This document shows positions 1 to 7,958 of a DNA stretch of 22,925 nt, piece after piece. The translations under genes and the position numbers were made by a program. Position 1 is the stretch's first letter; every line of letters begins with the position of its first letter. The stretch is from Dehalococcoidales bacterium. Its GTDB lineage: Bacteria; Chloroflexota; Dehalococcoidia; Dehalococcoidales; Fen-1064. The stretch covers positions 1-22,925 of the forward strand of contig JAQTPO010000014.1 in the NCBI GenBank assembly GCA_028712845.1, written 5' to 3'. Below the pieces are notes generated by a model. That model ran no database searches, was not told the DNA's origin, and worked only from the letters and a program-made list of their open reading frames with translations.

Positions 1-1239
1 TATACCTCGACTTTCCATAATTGGTATGGTAAAAAAGAAGCTCGAACCAGCGTTCAACTTACTTTTTACCCAGATTCTTCCTTTATGCAACTCAACCAGC
101 ATCCTGCATAACGCTAACCCGAGGCCAAGTCCACCAGCTTTATGTTTTTGCGAGAACAGCCGGGGACCTGATTGAAAGAGGGTTTTTTGCTGGAGTTTTG
201 GTATTCCCCGTCCATAATCACGTACTTCAACCAGAACATGATCGGATTCCTCTTTAGCCAAGATATCTATTTTCCTGCCTGCCCTGGCGTATTTTATGGC
301 ATTGTTTATTAGATTGAGCAGAACCTGCCTCAGCCTATCGGAATCGCCGTATATTTCGGGTAATTTCGGGGGTACTTTCAGACTAATCGTCATACCCTGT
401 TGTCTGGCCAAAGCACGGGTTTCTTCGGCGATGGAACTAATTAATTCCGCAATGTTGAGCGGTTTTAAAGTAAGTCCCAGTTTACCCATCTCTCCCTTGA
501 TAACATCATGTAGCTCTTGAATGCGGGCATCCAGACTTTTTGCGCTTTCCCAAACATGCCCGGAAATCCTTTGTAAAGGGCTTCCGTGAGTTTCCTCGGT
601 TAAAAGCTGACTTGTCGCTATAAGGGAGGTTAACGGCGTTTTTAATTCATGTATCAACTCGCGGGTGAAATTCACCCTGTTCTGCATTTCAGATTGTAAA
701 TTTTTTCGCAGCTTCCTCTCTCGCAGGTACGAAGCCCGTAGCTGTTGTTCGGCAAACTTATGTTCCAGGATATGACCGAGGCGCTCTGAAATGACTCGAA
801 GCAAGTTTCTCTCTTCTATTAGGAAAGGTCCTTCGTCTGCGTCAGGCTTTTCTTGCATATAATATACTTCGATGGTGCCCAGACGCTTGCCATGAACTAT
901 TATATCTTCCGATTGTTTCCAGTGTGTCTCTTTAAAAATGCCCGAAGTGAACTGCTTGTTTTTGAGCTTGATCATGGCGCAGGTGTCATCAGGATACTGC
1001 CACGACGCAGGAATCAATCGGATAGTGCCCGCGAGAACCTCTTCAAAAGAGATATCTTGCTTTTCGACCAGCTGGGAAAGACCATACAGGCAATTGAGTT
1101 CTTTGAGCCGTTCGTTGAGGTTATGGGCTAAGTGGCGATAACTAGATTCGCCGGCATGGCTCGCCGGGCGTGTAGCGCTATGACGCCGATTACGCGCCTT
1201 ATTGGTCGTAACAGCCGCCTGTGAAGCTTGCATAAACAT
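1..1239 (-). CDS. Soluble GAF-like sensor histidine kinase (HK1), C-terminus cut by window edge
   Basis: Translating the minus strand gives an open frame of 413 codons that runs off the left edge. It begins MFMQASQAAV with an in-frame stop just upstream; the second ATG at 1233 is also possible and the ribosome site is weak. No membrane segment is visible, so the kinase should be cytosolic. Residues from about 45 to 160 (ELNCLYGLSQLVEK, then WQYPDDTCAMIKL, then GTIEVYY and EGPFLIEERNLL) match a GAF-like sensory module common in bacterial kinases. The dimerisation/phospho-acceptor box is ELIHELKTPLTSL with His197. The ATP-binding domain has an N box (RQVLLNLINNA), a G1 box (RDYGRGI) and a G2 box (GGLGLGLAL), and the frame ends in FFFTIPIMES near position 1. 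So this is nearly the whole protein. No partner regulator lies next to it. It closely resembles HK3 in the GEMG...PEIYGD region. A weak 11-bp repeat (1410-1427) lies upstream. Confidence 0.9.
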   Translation of the reverse strand, partial: MFMQASQAAVTTNKARNRRHSATRPASHAGESSYRHLAHNLNERLKELNCLYGLSQLVEKQDISFEEVLAGTIRLIPASWQYPDDTCAMIKLKNKQFTSGIFKETHWKQSEDIIVHGKRLGTIEVYYMQEKPDADEGPFLIEERNLLRVISERLGHILEHKFAEQQLRASYLRERKLRKNLQSEMQNRVNFTRELIHELKTPLTSLIATSQLLTEETHGSPLQRISGHVWESAKSLDARIQELHDVIKGEMGKLGLTLKPLNIAELISSIAEETRALARQQGMTISLKVPPKLPEIYGDSDRLRQVLLNLINNAIKYARAGRKIDILAKEESDHVLVEVRDYGRGIPKLQQKTLFQSGPRLFSQKHKAGGLGLGLALCRMLVELHKGRIWVKSKLNAGSSFFFTIPIMESRGI

Positions 1240-1322
1240 TCCCAGTTTATTTTAGCCCCAACGCGGTTCTTTTACAATGACTTATCCGTTAATAATAAAG
1301 CCTGGTATCTTGTGATTTAAGA

Positions 1323-1351
1323 TTGACTATTTATCTCATGGAAGCTATATT
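1323..1351 (+). promoter_or_regulatory. Sigma70-like promoter, probably for hisF
   Basis: TTGACT and TATATT are separated by exactly 17 bases on the plus strand, a near-consensus sigma70 pair. The hisF start at 1617 lies about 260 bases downstream, so the leader would be long. The assignment is by position only. Confidence 0.5.
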
Positions 1352-1409
1352 GGCACCGCCTCGCTTAGGTTTATGCTTCCCGTCTCGTTTTTGTTCTTCC
1401 TTGGTTTAT

Positions 1410-1427
1410 GGTAGATTTTCGTTAGAT
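1410..1427 (-). promoter_or_regulatory. Candidate OmpR-type operator C (two weak 11-bp repeats) upstream of HK1
   Basis: On the minus strand ATCTAAC (1427-1421) and ATCTACC (1416-1410) start exactly 11 bases apart, the second followed by ATAAACC. The core resembles TCTACCAAA of the repeats upstream of the 11781-12461 and 17643-18494 genes. It lies about 170 bases before the HK1 start. Two degenerate units alone could be chance; the link rests on similarity to the two better sites. Confidence 0.3.
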
Positions 1428-1616
1428 AGCTTAAAACCAAGCTTTTTTGAATATGCCCTGTCACAAACTTTTCTTAGATAGCATACAATGGGTTGTAAGA
1501 CGCCATCATTTTGGAAGCTGGTATTGACGTTACTTGAGCTTTATGGCGCGATATCCTGTTTCATGGTAGACTCTATCTGCTAATATGTGATGGATGGTTA
1601 CAGAAAGGATATGGCA

Positions 1617-2381
1617 ATGGGCGTTATTAAGATTATGCCGTGTCTGGATATGAAAGATGGCAGAATAGTAAAAGGGATACATTTCGTTAGTCTGAAAGAC
1701 GCAGGAGACCCGGTTGAGAATGCTGCATATTATCAGAAAGAGGGTGCCGATGAGTTGGCTATGCTGGATATCGCAGCGACATTGGAAAACCGTAAAACAC
1801 GGCTTGAATGGATAAGAAATGTGTCTTCGGTCATTAATATCCCACTGACCGTAGGCGGCGGTATTTCCACTTTAGAGGACATTGAAATGGTTCTGGAAGC
1901 AGGAGCGGATAAAGTCTCTATGAACAGTGCCGCGGTAAACAATCCAGACTTAATAAAGCAGGCATCAACCCGTTTTGGTAGCGAGAGAATTACTGTGGCT
2001 CTTGATGCTAGAAGAAACAAGAATATGCCATCTGGTTTTGAACTGGTTGTTTCCGGTGGCACTAAACCAGTGGGGAAAGACGCTGTACCGTGGGCAAAAC
2101 AGTGCCAGGAGCTTGGTGCCGGCACAATACTGCCGACAAGTATGGACGGAGATGGTACACGTGCTGGATATGACTTAGATTACACCAGTGTTATTTCTCA
2201 AGCAGTTACAATTCCGGTAGTTGCGTCTGGTGGAGCGGGAACTCTGGAGCATTTTTATGAAGGGGTGGTAAAAGGTGGTGCTCAGATTCTATTGGCAGCT
2301 TCAGTTTTTCACTATCACATTTTAAGCATTAAGCAGGTCAAGGAATATCTGAAAGAAAAAGGTATCGAGGTTTATCTATAA
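1617..2381 (+). CDS. hisF: Imidazole glycerol phosphate synthase cyclase subunit HisF
   Basis: HisF uses ammonia from the glutaminase HisH to close the imidazole ring, turning PRFAR into imidazole glycerol phosphate and AICAR, which links histidine and purine synthesis. The protein is a TIM barrel of 254 residues with the family landmarks PCLDMKDGR (catalytic Asp11), DELAMLDI, VGGGI, GADKVSMNSAA, ALDARR (second catalytic Asp), TSMDGDGTRAGYD and ASGGAGTLEHF. I chose ATG 1617 because it gives MGVIKIMPCLD, the usual distance to Asp11, and because AGAAAGG at 1602-1608 is 8 bases upstream; GTG 1587 would add ten extra residues. The Arg that commonly gates the ammonia entrance (position 5) is Lys here. 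No hisH, hisA or hisI is adjacent, so the gene stands alone. Confidence 0.92.
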   Translation: MGVIKIMPCLDMKDGRIVKGIHFVSLKDAGDPVENAAYYQKEGADELAMLDIAATLENRKTRLEWIRNVSSVINIPLTVGGGISTLEDIEMVLEAGADKVSMNSAAVNNPDLIKQASTRFGSERITVALDARRNKNMPSGFELVVSGGTKPVGKDAVPWAKQCQELGAGTILPTSMDGDGTRAGYDLDYTSVISQAVTIPVVASGGAGTLEHFYEGVVKGGAQILLAASVFHYHILSIKQVKEYLKEKGIEVYL

Positions 2382-2863
2382 TTGGCAAAGACTGGACTAG
2401 AACCAGTGGTCAAGTGCATAAAAGGCATCCGTTCTATCGTGAATGAACAAGATCAAACAGGGTGCTACTTACTTTCACAAAGCGAGGCAGGCTTGTTTCA
2501 AAGAGAGTTCAACACTCTCCAATCACCCGATACTTAAATTTTTCTGCCATATGGTATAAAGGTGGATGGTATCAGTTATGGGGGCAGGTCAAGATAATAG
2601 AATCCTTAGATTCGTTTTTATCCCATCTCAAATATCAGACATCTCGAATCAAAATGAAACTGGCGTTATTTGTAAAAGACAGGTATAATGAGCAGAAAGT
2701 ATTTCTCGATATTTAGAAAACATTATCCTGTTCAGTATGAAGAAGAACAAGGATAATATAGTGGCTGTTAGTTTATTTCTACCTCACTAAACAACCCGAC
2801 CGTAAGGCCATGGGAAGTTTATAGAAGAGACATATAAATCAATGGAAAGGGGAGGAATCTTTA
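2382..2863. other. Intergenic region between hisF and the hydroxyacyl-CoA dehydrogenase gene
   Basis: 482 bases with no gene I can support. An 84-codon frame at 2462-2716 has no recognisable motif, no ribosome site and odd composition. There is a small inverted repeat (ACTGG / CCAGT) just after hisF but without a T-run. The last 20 bases carry a strong ribosome site for the next gene. Confidence 0.5.
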
Positions 2864-3715
2864 ATGAAAATAGAAAAAGTTGGGGTAGTTGGCTTTGGAT
2901 TCATGGGCTCCGGGATTACCCAGATTAGTGCTCAGGCTGGATATGAGGTTGTCGTACAGGACTCGAAAGAAGAAGCTCTTGGCAGAGGGTTGTCGTCTAT
3001 TGATAAATATCTCGGCAGGAGTGTTGAGAAGGGAAGAATCTCAGAATCACAAAAAAATGCCATCCTTGCCCGCATCAAGACGACATCGGATCTTAATGAA
3101 TTGAAAGATTGTGATATTATCATAGAGGTCATCCCGGAGGACATGCTCTTGAAGAAGAAGATGTTCGCCGCTCTCGACCGGATTTGCTCACCTCATGCCA
3201 TCTTAACCAGCAACACCTCTTGCCTGTCTGTAACGGAATTGGCCGAAGCCACGAAGCGCCCTGCGCAGGTAATCGGCACTCATTTTCTATCCCCGGTCCC
3301 GCCCAGCAAGTTGCTCGAAATTGTCAGGGCAGCCAAAACAAGCGATGAAACGCTGGAAACGGTCAAGAAATTCGGGGCATCTCTGGGTAAAGAACTCATC
3401 ATAGCCAAGGATACTCCGGGATTCGTTTTTAATTATCTGCTGATAGCTCTTTCCAACGCCGCCTTCGACTTGGTGGACAAAGGCATTGCGACCAAAGAAG
3501 ATATTGATAAGAGTATGACGATGGGTTTGGGGCATCCGATTGGGCCTATTGCCCTGGCAGACTTCAACGGACTTGATACTTGCTATCTGGTCACGAAAGC
3601 GATGTATGAACAAACTGGTTCGCCCTCATATAAACCATCCACAACGCTCAAAAAACTGGTAGATCAGGGAAAGCTGGGCCGCAAATCAGGTGAAGGATTT
3701 TATAAGTATCAATAG
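2864..3715 (+). CDS. 3-hydroxyacyl-CoA (3-hydroxybutyryl-CoA) dehydrogenase
   Basis: This NAD(P)-dependent enzyme interconverts 3-hydroxyacyl-CoA and 3-oxoacyl-CoA, in butanoate metabolism or beta-oxidation. The 283 residues match the length of short stand-alone 3-hydroxybutyryl-CoA dehydrogenases. The N-terminal Rossmann fold starts GVVGFGFMGSGI (dinucleotide loop, residues 10-15). The catalytic set is intact: Ser119 (SNTSCLS), His140 (GTHFLSPVP), Glu152 (LLEIVRA) and Asn190 (GFVFNYLL). The C-terminal domain carries GLGHPIGPIALADFNGLD and ends GKLGRKSGEGFYKYQ, both typical. The motif HFLSPVP departs from the common HFFNPVP. An AAAGGGGAGG ribosome site sits 8 bases before ATG 2864. There is no thiolase, crotonase or acyl-CoA dehydrogenase beside it, so the physiological substrate stays open. 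A hbd or fadB-like symbol would be a guess. Confidence 0.92.
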   Translation: MKIEKVGVVGFGFMGSGITQISAQAGYEVVVQDSKEEALGRGLSSIDKYLGRSVEKGRISESQKNAILARIKTTSDLNELKDCDIIIEVIPEDMLLKKKMFAALDRICSPHAILTSNTSCLSVTELAEATKRPAQVIGTHFLSPVPPSKLLEIVRAAKTSDETLETVKKFGASLGKELIIAKDTPGFVFNYLLIALSNAAFDLVDKGIATKEDIDKSMTMGLGHPIGPIALADFNGLDTCYLVTKAMYEQTGSPSYKPSTTLKKLVDQGKLGRKSGEGFYKYQ

Positions 3716-3928
3716 AGAAAGCGATACTAAGCTATTTCAGGCACATGCCATCTCTCCTCAATACTGCTGCATAAAAACATTAGCGGCAAATTGTTCATAG
3801 CAAACAGATTTTTACCGCATAAATGTGCTGAAATTCCTTTAAATATATTGGTAGCGTTGCTAAAATAATTACAGCCTACTAATCTCTAGCCATTTGTCAG
3901 CGCTTCCAGGCTTTCATCCGGTATCCTT

Positions 3929-6900
3929 TTAAGATGGATTAAGGTTTATATCCGCGTGGTAGCTCTGCAGGGACTTGACCTCTTCCTTCCCATTCTGGCT
4001 GGCGGCAATACCCTTCGCCGCGGCCAATGCGGCAGCCAGCGTTGTTATATAGGGCACCTTGTATTTAATGGCGGTTTTACGAATATATGAGTCATCATAC
4101 TGGCTCAGTTTGCCCGCGGGGGTATTTATCACCAGCTGGATCTCGCCGTTTTTAATGGCATCGGCGATATTGGGCCTGCCTTCGTGCATTTTCAAGACGG
4201 GCTCAGAGATGATTCCTTTACCCGCCAGGAATTGCTGAGTGCCCGCCGTAGCCTTGATTTTAAAGCCGAGTTCGTGAAATTGCCGGGCTACTTCGAATAC
4301 CGCCGTCCGCTCACGGTTGGCAATCGTAATGAGGACCGTACCTTCCATGGGTAACGCCGGTTGAGCTGCTTCCTCAGCTTTAAAATAGGCCAGTCCAAAG
4401 GATTTCGCAATACCCAGCACCTCACCGGTAGACCTCATTTCCGGCCCCAGTATCGGATCAACTTCAGGGAACATATTAAAAGGAAAGACTGCCTCTTTTA
4501 CGCCAAAATGTGGGATATGCATGCGTTTGAGGTTGAGGTCTTTTAACTTTTTACCCAGCATAAGCTGCGTGGCGATGCGGGCCATGGGAATATTGCACAC
4601 CTTAGACACGAGTGGGACGGTACGCGACGCCCTGGGATTAGCTTCAAAAACATACACTACATCTTTGCATATTGCATATTGAATATTCATTACGCCCACC
4701 ACCTTCAAATCGGTGGCGATTCTCCGGGTATATTCTTCGATGGTATCAATATGCTTCTGAGATAAACTGACTGGCGGTATAACACAGGCGGCGTCTCCAG
4801 AGTGTACCCCGGCAAACTCAATGTGTTCCATGACTGCCGGTATGAAAACATCGCTGCCGTCAGAGAGAGCATCCGCTTCGGTCTCGATGGCATTTTCTAG
4901 GTAGCGGTCAATCAGAATAGGACGGTCTGGCGTTACCCCAACCGCCGCCGTGACATAAGTCCGCAGCATCTCTTCATCATAAACGATTTCCATGCCGCGT
5001 CCGCCGAGTACGTAGGAAGGTCGCACGATGAGCGGATAACCGATGCGCCGGGCGACACTGAGCGCCTCCTCGATGTTGGTCGCGGTACCCGCTTCCGGCA
5101 TGGGAATCCCGTATTTTTGCATCATTTTACCAAAGCGTCCGCGGTCGGACGCCATATCGATAGAATCCGGCGATGTCCCGAGGATACGGACGCCGGCATC
5201 TGCCAACTCCTGGGCGATATTAAGCGGGGTCTGCCCGCCAAACTGCACGATGACACCTATGGGTTTTTCTTTTTCATAGATGCTCAGGACGTCTTCCACC
5301 GTCACCGGCTCAAAATAGAGCTTATCCGAAGTATCGTAGTCTGTTGAAACGGTCTCCGGGTTGCAGTTCACCATGATGGTCTCATAGCTTTCACCGTGCA
5401 GGGCGAAGGCAGCGTGAACGCAGCAATAATCAAACTCGATGGCCTGCCCGATACGGTTGGGGCCGCCGCCCAGCACCATTACCTTGGGACGGCTGCTACT
5501 TGAAGTCTTATCCGGCATGTTGTAGGTGGAATAATAGTAAGCGGCATTTTCCACTCCGCTGACTGGAACGGCGTCCCAGCCTTCCACGATGCCCAGAGCA
5601 ATGCGCTTTTGCCGGATCTGCTTCTCCGACTGACCGAGCAGCTTCGCCAGGTAACGGTCGGCAAATCCTTCCTTTTTAGCTCGAACCAGCAGGTCATCCG
5701 GAAGGACTCTGCCTTTGAATTTGAGTATTTCCTCCTCAAATTCAACCAGTTCTTTCATCTGGTTGATAAACCAGGGTTTTATAAAAGTCCTGCCGCAAAG
5801 CTCCTGAACATCAGCGCCCTTGCGCAGAGCTTCATACATAATAAACTGGCGCTCGCTGGTCGGCACGCTGAGCATCTTCATCAGTTCTTCCAGTGATTTT
5901 TCATGGAAGTCCTTGGCGAAGCCGAGTCCGTATCTGCCGTTCTCCAGGGAACGGATGCCCTTTTGGAAGGCTTCTTTATAAGTCTTACCGATGCTCATTA
6001 CTTCGCCGACGGCGCGCATCTGGGTACCGAGCCTGTCCTCGGCATCCCGAAATTTTTCGAACGCCCACCGGGCTAATTTGACAACGACGTAATCTCCGGA
6101 GGGAGTGTATTTGTCCAGTGTGCCTTCCCGCCAGTAAGGGATTTCATCGAGAGTAAGACCTGCTGCCAGCTTTGCCGATATGAGGGCGATAGGAAAACCG
6201 GTTGCCTTGGAAGCCAGCGCCGAGGAACGGGATGTGCGAGGGTTTATTTCAATGACCGCAACACGTCCTGTTTTGGGGTCATGAGCAAATTGGATATTGC
6301 ATCCGCCGATTATCTTCACCGCATCCATGATGCGATAAGCGTATTCCTCCAGCCTCTTCTGGAGCTCCGGTGCGATGGTAAGCATAGGTGCCACGCAAAA
6401 CGAATCGCCGGTATGCACTCCCATAGCATCCACATTTTCTATGAAGCAAACCGTGATTTTCTTGCCATTACTATCTCTGATGACCTCCAGCTCCAGTTCT
6501 TCCCACCCCTCTACCGACTCCTCGATAAGTACCTGCCCGATGCGGCTAGCGGCAAGCCCCCGGCTGGTAATGGTATGGAGTTCCTCCATGTTATAGCAAA
6601 GTCCTCCACCGGTCCCGCCCAGTGTGTAAGCAGGGCGGACCACGACGGGCAAGCCCAACCGGGCAACAACCTTTTCGGCTTCTTCCACGCTGTGGGCTTC
6701 GGCGCTAAGCGGCAAGTCCAGTCCCAGTGATTTCATTGTTTCTTTAAAGATGATACGGTCTTCGCCGCGTTGTATCGCGCTAACATCAACTCCGATAACT
6801 TTGACCCCGAATTTTTCCAGAACGCCAGCCTGTGCAAGGTCAGAGCTCAGATTTAGCCCGGTCTGTCCCCCAAGATTCGGCAGCAACGCATCGGGGCGCT

Positions 6901-7141
6901 CCTTCTCAATAATCTTGCTCAAGCTATCAACCGTAAGCGGCTCAATATAGGTAGCATCAGCCCAGTCCGGGTCGGTCATAATGGTAGCCGGATTGGAGTT
7001 AACCAGAACAATTTTATAACCAAGGGATCGCAGAGCCTTACACGCCTGCGTCCCGGAATAGTCAAATTCACACGCCTGGCCGATAATAATAGGGCCGGAG
7101 CCAATAATCATTACTTTATTGATGTCAGTCCGCTTGGACAT
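3929..7141 (-). CDS. carB: Carbamoyl phosphate synthase large subunit
   Basis: CarB makes carbamoyl phosphate from bicarbonate, ammonia (delivered by the glutaminase CarA) and two ATP, feeding pyrimidine and arginine synthesis in the cytosol. The 1070 residues equal the full family length. Both homologous halves are present: the first begins MIIGSGPIIIGQACEFDYSG and has the ATP-grasp segment VVVRPAYTLGGTGGG, with metal-binding EINPRTSRSSALASKATG. The second begins GGGPNRIGQAIEFDYCC with LIVRPSYVLGGRGME and EANPRASRTVPLVSK. A linking oligomerisation region lies between them. The last ~130 residues form the MGS-like allosteric domain (KIKATAGTQQFLAGKGI, VINTPAGKLS). AAAAGGAGA sits just before ATG 7141. 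The gene follows the small ORF at 7169-7549 after 27 bases, so they are probably co-transcribed. carA, usually immediately upstream, is not in this window. Confidence 0.97.
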   Translation of the reverse strand: MSKRTDINKVMIIGSGPIIIGQACEFDYSGTQACKALRSLGYKIVLVNSNPATIMTDPDWADATYIEPLTVDSLSKIIEKERPDALLPNLGGQTGLNLSSDLAQAGVLEKFGVKVIGVDVSAIQRGEDRIIFKETMKSLGLDLPLSAEAHSVEEAEKVVARLGLPVVVRPAYTLGGTGGGLCYNMEELHTITSRGLAASRIGQVLIEESVEGWEELELEVIRDSNGKKITVCFIENVDAMGVHTGDSFCVAPMLTIAPELQKRLEEYAYRIMDAVKIIGGCNIQFAHDPKTGRVAVIEINPRTSRSSALASKATGFPIALISAKLAAGLTLDEIPYWREGTLDKYTPSGDYVVVKLARWAFEKFRDAEDRLGTQMRAVGEVMSIGKTYKEAFQKGIRSLENGRYGLGFAKDFHEKSLEELMKMLSVPTSERQFIMYEALRKGADVQELCGRTFIKPWFINQMKELVEFEEEILKFKGRVLPDDLLVRAKKEGFADRYLAKLLGQSEKQIRQKRIALGIVEGWDAVPVSGVENAAYYYSTYNMPDKTSSSSRPKVMVLGGGPNRIGQAIEFDYCCVHAAFALHGESYETIMVNCNPETVSTDYDTSDKLYFEPVTVEDVLSIYEKEKPIGVIVQFGGQTPLNIAQELADAGVRILGTSPDSIDMASDRGRFGKMMQKYGIPMPEAGTATNIEEALSVARRIGYPLIVRPSYVLGGRGMEIVYDEEMLRTYVTAAVGVTPDRPILIDRYLENAIETEADALSDGSDVFIPAVMEHIEFAGVHSGDAACVIPPVSLSQKHIDTIEEYTRRIATDLKVVGVMNIQYAICKDVVYVFEANPRASRTVPLVSKVCNIPMARIATQLMLGKKLKDLNLKRMHIPHFGVKEAVFPFNMFPEVDPILGPEMRSTGEVLGIAKSFGLAYFKAEEAAQPALPMEGTVLITIANRERTAVFEVARQFHELGFKIKATAGTQQFLAGKGIISEPVLKMHEGRPNIADAIKNGEIQLVINTPAGKLSQYDDSYIRKTAIKYKVPYITTLAAALAAAKGIAASQNGKEEVKSLQSYHADINLNPS

Positions 7142-7168
7142 GAAAGGTTCTCCTTTTATAGGTATAGG

Positions 7169-7549
7169 TTATTGATATTCTTGGAAGGGATTTACCAGAT
7201 AATCTTCTATCTCGGTTTCATTAATCATTAAAGGACTGAAAATTCGCTTGATCAGGGCAATCATTTCTGGTGTGGGGTCAGCCAGACCTTCTTTGAGCAT
7301 CCTGAGTTCATCCATCGGAATAACCAGATTCTCTTTGACGTCTATCATGCCGGGGGGTATTCTGCTGAGCCTATCACAGATATAATGATACGCACTTTTA
7401 CGGGCATCCGCACGTTTTAACATATCTGCCTGCGGTATGCGGGCGCTTTTATCATGAGCTTCATCGGAATTGCCGCCGTTCACGACCCAGTTTACCACAT
7501 TCTCTTGTTTTCTGGGTAGGGTTATCTGTACCTGTACGATTAATGGCAT
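7169..7549 (-). CDS. Hypothetical protein upstream of carB
   Basis: A 126-residue frame, not recognised as a known family. It starts MPLIVQVQITLP and has no signal peptide or membrane segment. The C-terminal half (ELRMLKEGLADPTPEMIALIKRIFSP) resembles the end of an XRE-type helix-turn-helix domain, where the pattern LxxG.x.PxxExxxxIxxxF is common, but the recognition helix is not clear; this is a weak hint only. It ends 27 bases before carB on the same strand, so it is likely the first gene of a two-gene transcript. A role in carB regulation or in pyrimidine synthesis would be pure inference. Confidence 0.65.
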   Translation of the reverse strand: MPLIVQVQITLPRKQENVVNWVVNGGNSDEAHDKSARIPQADMLKRADARKSAYHYICDRLSRIPPGMIDVKENLVIPMDELRMLKEGLADPTPEMIALIKRIFSPLMINETEIEDYLVNPFQEYQ

Positions 7550-7958
7550 CTGCTCTTATCTCTTCGCTTTTTATGGAATTGTTAATTAGAAGATGAGACA
7601 AAGCAAAGCTGGTTAATATTTTATTTTGAGGGATTTTTTAATCCAGTGGAATTTTTGTCCACGGATACACCAGATGGCAGAAAATTATGCGTATTGGGTG
7701 CAATCCCATGACTGGTATCTCTGTTTTTCGAACAGGTTCATAATTAGAGTATCAACACCCGGCTAACTCTCAGATTGTGATTGAATGAATATCTACACGA
7801 ATATTTTTAATATTTATTATGCAACCCAGGGGTCGCACTCTTTGGTATTTGCGTTAATCTTATCTGATATGGTTTCATTAGAAAGGATTGCTTTCGGGAA
7901 GCGGGCGCCTTTCAGACATATACACATGGATAGACAGGCCGAATCACAGCAGAAGAAC
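7550..7958. other. Divergent region upstream of the carB pair and rlmL-type gene
   Basis: About 409 bases if the methyltransferase starts at 7959. It holds two small adjacent hairpins (GGATT/AATCC at 7631-7644 and GTGGA/TCCAC at 7646-7662) in AT-rich DNA, which could be part of promoters for either direction, and 58 codons in frame with the methyltransferase that look unlike coding sequence of that family. No clear -35/-10 pair stands out. Confidence 0.4.

Larger units (their letters stand above)
1240..1616. other. Intergenic region between divergent HK1 and hisF
   Basis: These 377 bases separate two divergent genes and show no convincing ORF. They hold a strong sigma70-like promoter pointing towards hisF and, in the other direction, a weak pair of 11-bp spaced motifs related to the repeats at 12.55 and 18.65 kb. 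I see no terminator or RNA gene. Confidence 0.5.

Noticed and set aside
1587..1616. GTG/ATG start 10 codons upstream for hisF
   Set aside because: ATG 1617 has better ribosome-site spacing and reproduces the standard distance to the catalytic Asp.
2462..2716. 84-codon plus-strand ORF between hisF and the dehydrogenase
   Set aside because: No ribosome site, no motif and no coding-like pattern; consistent with chance.
5043..6730. Plus-strand ORFs of up to 149 codons opposite carB
   Set aside because: They are antisense shadows of a conserved full-length carB and show no family resemblance.
7631..7662. Two small tandem hairpins in the carB/rlmL divergent region as a riboswitch or attenuator
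   Set aside because: Stems are only 5 bp in AT-rich DNA and no known leader architecture is visible.
7785..7958. N-terminal extension of the rlmL-type methyltransferase
   Set aside because: The 58 extra codons do not resemble the family, whose members begin at the equivalent of MNEITLVATAAFGLE.
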